Of a stretch of DNA of 64,000 bases, positions 61,790-64,000 are shown piece after piece. The notes below the pieces were generated by a model. It did no database searches, was not told the DNA's origin, and saw only the letters and a program-made list of their open reading frames with translations. Numbering within the stretch: the stretch's first letter is position 1; each line of letters starts with the position of its first letter. The position numbers and the translations under genes were made by a program. The stretch comes from Orrella dioscoreae (GTDB lineage Bacteria > Pseudomonadota > Gammaproteobacteria > Burkholderiales > Burkholderiaceae_B): positions 1,984,001 to 2,048,000 of the forward strand of contig NZ_LT907988.1 of assembly GCF_900089455.2 (NCBI RefSeq), given 5' to 3'.

Positions 61790-62944
61790 GTGAAGATCGA
61801 ACACGTCGAGGCCATTGCGCTGGACATGCAGCTCCAGGAGGTATTCAAGGGCGGCACCTATCAGGTTGCCACCCGCCCCACCATCATCACCCGCGTCCAT
61901 CTGGAAAACGGCTTGGTGGGGGAAACCTACGGCGGCGATGAATTCCACACCCAGGCGCAGATCGTCCAGGTCATTCGCGATCATCTGGGGCCGCTGCTCC
62001 AGGGACAGGACGTGCGCGACTTCCAGCGCCTGTGGGAGGCGATGTTTAACATCGACCTGGACCTGGGCAATCGTGGCCTGCATCAGTTGGACATGCACCC
62101 GCGTGGCATCCTGCTGCAGGCCATCAGCTGCCTGGATAACGCGATGTGGGATGCGCGCGGCAAGCTGTACGACGTGCCGGTCTACAAGCTGCTGGGGGGT
62201 GTGCGCGACCGGGTGCCAGTCATCTCCATCGGTGGCTACTACCCCAAGGACGGCAGCGATCCGGCGGTGGCCATCGCGAAGGAAGTCGAAAGCGTGCGCC
62301 AGGCCGGCTGCATCGGCATCAAGATGAAGGTCGGGCGTGCCACCCTGGAGGAGGATTTCGAGCGGGTGCGGGCGGCTCGCAAGGCGGGGGGCAAGGATTT
62401 CGTCATCACCGTGGATGCCAACCAGGGTTGGCATCCGCTGGACGCGGTGAAGTTCTGCGTGGCCATGGAAAAGGCTGATCTGGGCGTACGGTGGATGGAG
62501 GAGCCGGTCAAATGGTATGACCAGACCGACGGGCTGATGCTGCTGGCGACCAAGACGTCCATACCGATCAACGTGGGTCAGGGGGAAATCACCGGGCGGG
62601 CCTGCCGGGATCTCATTACCAAGGGAGGTGTCTCCATCCTGAACCTGGACGTGACGCTGTGCGGCGGCATCACCGAGTGGCAGCGCGTGGCCGACATGGC
62701 GCGGTTCATGAATGTGGAGATGGCGCACCATGAAGAGCCCCAGGTCGCCATCCACCTGATGGCAGCCAACCCGCACGCACTGTTCGTGGAGATTTTCGCG
62801 AATCGCCAGCGCGACCCCTTGTTGTGGGAGCTGCCCGAGGGTTTTCCGGACATCCGCGATGGCTACATGGCCGTGCCGCAAGCCCCGGGCCTGGGGATCC
62901 GCCTGCGGCCCGAGGTGATCGAACGCTATCGCGTCGACGTCTGA
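61790..62944 (+). CDS. Mandelate racemase/muconate lactonizing family enzyme
   Basis: A 384-aa enolase-superfamily enzyme from a GTG start preceded by AAGGAG. K-x-K base motif (GCIGIKMKVGRATLEED), metal ligands in VDANQGWHP, MEEPVKWYDQTD and VGQGEITGRA, and a His-Glu-rich segment (VEMAHHEEPQVAIHL). Likely a sugar-acid or hydroxy-acid dehydratase or racemase, substrate unknown. Linked to its TctC binding protein 37 bp upstream and the LysR gene. Confidence 0.88.
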   Translation: MKIEHVEAIALDMQLQEVFKGGTYQVATRPTIITRVHLENGLVGETYGGDEFHTQAQIVQVIRDHLGPLLQGQDVRDFQRLWEAMFNIDLDLGNRGLHQLDMHPRGILLQAISCLDNAMWDARGKLYDVPVYKLLGGVRDRVPVISIGGYYPKDGSDPAVAIAKEVESVRQAGCIGIKMKVGRATLEEDFERVRAARKAGGKDFVITVDANQGWHPLDAVKFCVAMEKADLGVRWMEEPVKWYDQTDGLMLLATKTSIPINVGQGEITGRACRDLITKGGVSILNLDVTLCGGITEWQRVADMARFMNVEMAHHEEPQVAIHLMAANPHALFVEIFANRQRDPLLWELPEGFPDIRDGYMAVPQAPGLGIRLRPEVIERYRVDV

Positions 62945-62992
62945 GCCGGGGCGGGCGCCCTCGTGCCGACGGCGGCGCCCCGCCCAAAAAGC

Positions 62993-63016
62993 AAAAAGGC
63001 CCCTCGGGGCCTTTTT
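62993..63016. terminator. Bidirectional rho-independent terminator
   Basis: AAAAAGGCCCC-TC-GGGGCCTTTTT, an 11-bp palindromic stem, A5 and T5 tracts on each side. Serves both the rightward enolase-superfamily operon and the leftward aminotransferase gene, which converge here. Confidence 0.92.
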
Positions 63017-63041
63017 GCCTGTCCTGCCGGAGACGGCGGGA

Positions 63042-64000
63042 TTACTTCAATGCCTTGGCAATCGCGGCCGCCACGACGTCGATATTGCGGCTGTTCAACG
63101 CAGCGACGCAGATACGGCCCGTCGACAGCGCATAAATCCCCGATTCTTCACGCAGCGTCTCGACCTGCGCCGCCGACAGCCCCGAGTACGAGAACATGCC
63201 GCGTTGCTTCACGACGAAGCTCAGGTCTTGCGTGGCGCCATGTGCCTTCACCTTGTTCACCAGTTCCTGGCGCATCAGGCGGATGCGGTCGCGCATGCCG
63301 GCCAGTTCCTCGTCCCACAGCTTGAACAGCTCGGGCGAGTTCAGCACGGCGGCCACGACGCTGGCGCCGTGAGTGGGTGGGTTGGAATAGTTCGTGCGGA
63401 TGGTGCGCTTGACCTGGCTCAGCACGCGGCCGGTTTCTTCCTTGTTGCCGGCCACGACGGTCAGGGCGCCCACGCGCTCGCCGTACAGCGAGAACGACTT
63501 CGAGAACGACGAGCTGATCAGCATGGTCAGGCCGGCGTCGGCGAAGCGGCGCACCACCTGGGCGTCCTGCTCCAGGCCGTCGCCGAAGCCTTGATAGGCG
63601 ATGTCCATGAAGGGCACCAGCTTGCGCGCCTTCACGATTTCCAGGATTTCAGCCCACTGCTCGGCGGTGGGGTCCACGCCGGTCGGGTTGTGGCAGCACG
63701 CGTGCAGCACGACGATGCTGCCTTCGGGCAGCGCGCGCAGGCTGTCGGTCATGCCGGCGAAGTTCAGGCCACGGGTGGCCGCGTCGTAATAGGCGTAGGT
63801 GACGACGTCGAAACCGGCGCGTTCGAACAGCGCGCGGTGGTTTTCCCAACTGGGGTCGCTGATGGCGACCTTGGCGTCGGGCAGGAACGCGCGCAGGAAG
63901 TCGGCGCCGACCTTCAGGGCGCCGGTGCCGCCCAGGGTCTGCACGGTCAGCACGCGGCCTTCGGCGACCAGCGGCGAGCCTTCGCCCAGCAGCAGCTTCT
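63042..64000 (-). CDS. tyrB: Aromatic/aspartate aminotransferase, 5' end cut by window edge
   Basis: PLP-dependent class I aminotransferase transferring amino groups among aromatic amino acids, aspartate and 2-oxoacids. About 319 residues are visible and the N-terminus lies beyond position 64000. VQTLGGTGALKVGADFLRAF, the LHACCHNPTGVDPTAEQW loop, and PLP-lysine SSSFSKSFSLYGERVGALTV are diagnostic. tyrB rather than aspC is an inference from general similarity. Confidence 0.88.
   Translation of the reverse strand, partial: KLLLGEGSPLVAEGRVLTVQTLGGTGALKVGADFLRAFLPDAKVAISDPSWENHRALFERAGFDVVTYAYYDAATRGLNFAGMTDSLRALPEGSIVVLHACCHNPTGVDPTAEQWAEILEIVKARKLVPFMDIAYQGFGDGLEQDAQVVRRFADAGLTMLISSSFSKSFSLYGERVGALTVVAGNKEETGRVLSQVKRTIRTNYSNPPTHGASVVAAVLNSPELFKLWDEELAGMRDRIRLMRQELVNKVKAHGATQDLSFVVKQRGMFSYSGLSAAQVETLREESGIYALSTGRICVAALNSRNIDVVAAAIAKALK

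Overview
The window is high-GC betaproteobacterial chromosome, most like Bordetella or Achromobacter (Alcaligenaceae). The evidence is the dapC-dapD-dapE cluster, the tig-clpP-clpX-lon cluster, two TctC/Bug-type solute-binding proteins and a CaiB-like CoA-transferase beside glutaryl-CoA dehydrogenase. The genus is inferred from gene content and protein flavour, not from a database search.

Layout. 1-2765: lysine/diaminopimelate genes on the minus strand (dapE, cut by the window edge, then dapD and dapC). 2861-2947: tRNA-Leu(UAG). About 2930-44851: a complete-looking prophage of roughly 41.9 kb integrated in the 3' end of that tRNA, bounded by an 18-bp direct repeat. 45108-46552: an AI-2E-family permease and an entericidin-like lipoprotein. 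46692-51289: a TctC protein, a CoA-transferase, glutaryl-CoA dehydrogenase and a divergent LysR regulator. 51293-58388: a YqhA-like membrane protein, then tig, clpP, clpX and lon. 58488-59572: hslR and lexA, the latter with a perfect SOS box. 59676-62944: LysR, TctC and an enolase-superfamily enzyme. 63042-64000: an aromatic/aspartate aminotransferase cut by the window edge.

Prophage. The integrase reads rightward from attL. A leftward early operon of more than 20 mostly overlapping genes (about 14.2 to 4.1 kb) starts at a consensus promoter, PL. It carries an HNH-AP2 endonuclease, a pentapeptide-repeat protein, RecT, a YqaJ-type exonuclease, two Ea22-like proteins and many small unknown proteins, and ends with an excisionase-like protein whose gene overlaps the 3' end of int. 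A CI-type repressor sits between two operator clusters that share ATTAG-N4-CTAAT: two sites at PL and three between cI and cro. The rightward early operon holds cro, a cII-like gene, a replication initiator with iteron-like repeats, a DnaB-type helicase and rusA. The late operon follows: terminase, portal, Bbp19-like protein, scaffold, capsid, Bbp16-like cement protein, tail adaptor and nozzle, ejection proteins including one with a lytic transglycosylase domain, a beta-helix tailspike, then lysis genes with an overlapping spanin pair. This is a short-tailed (podovirus) virion related to Bordetella phage BPP-1, but no diversity-generating retroelement is present. The right end carries a small collagen-like gene pair, a multi-spanning O-antigen-polymerase-like gene that probably alters the host surface, and a cysteine-rich small protein.

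The points most worth a second look are: the fully readable OL/OR switch with an apparently leaderless cro; a duplicated 5' leader with a conserved hairpin in front of two distant late transcription units; the exact 75-bp tandem expansion in the pentapeptide gene; the HNH-AP2 gene flanked by imperfect copies of the same leader; a small protein resembling a stripped-down cytosine-C5 methyltransferase; and the serotype-conversion candidate whose ribosome-binding region is predicted to be sequestered in a stem.
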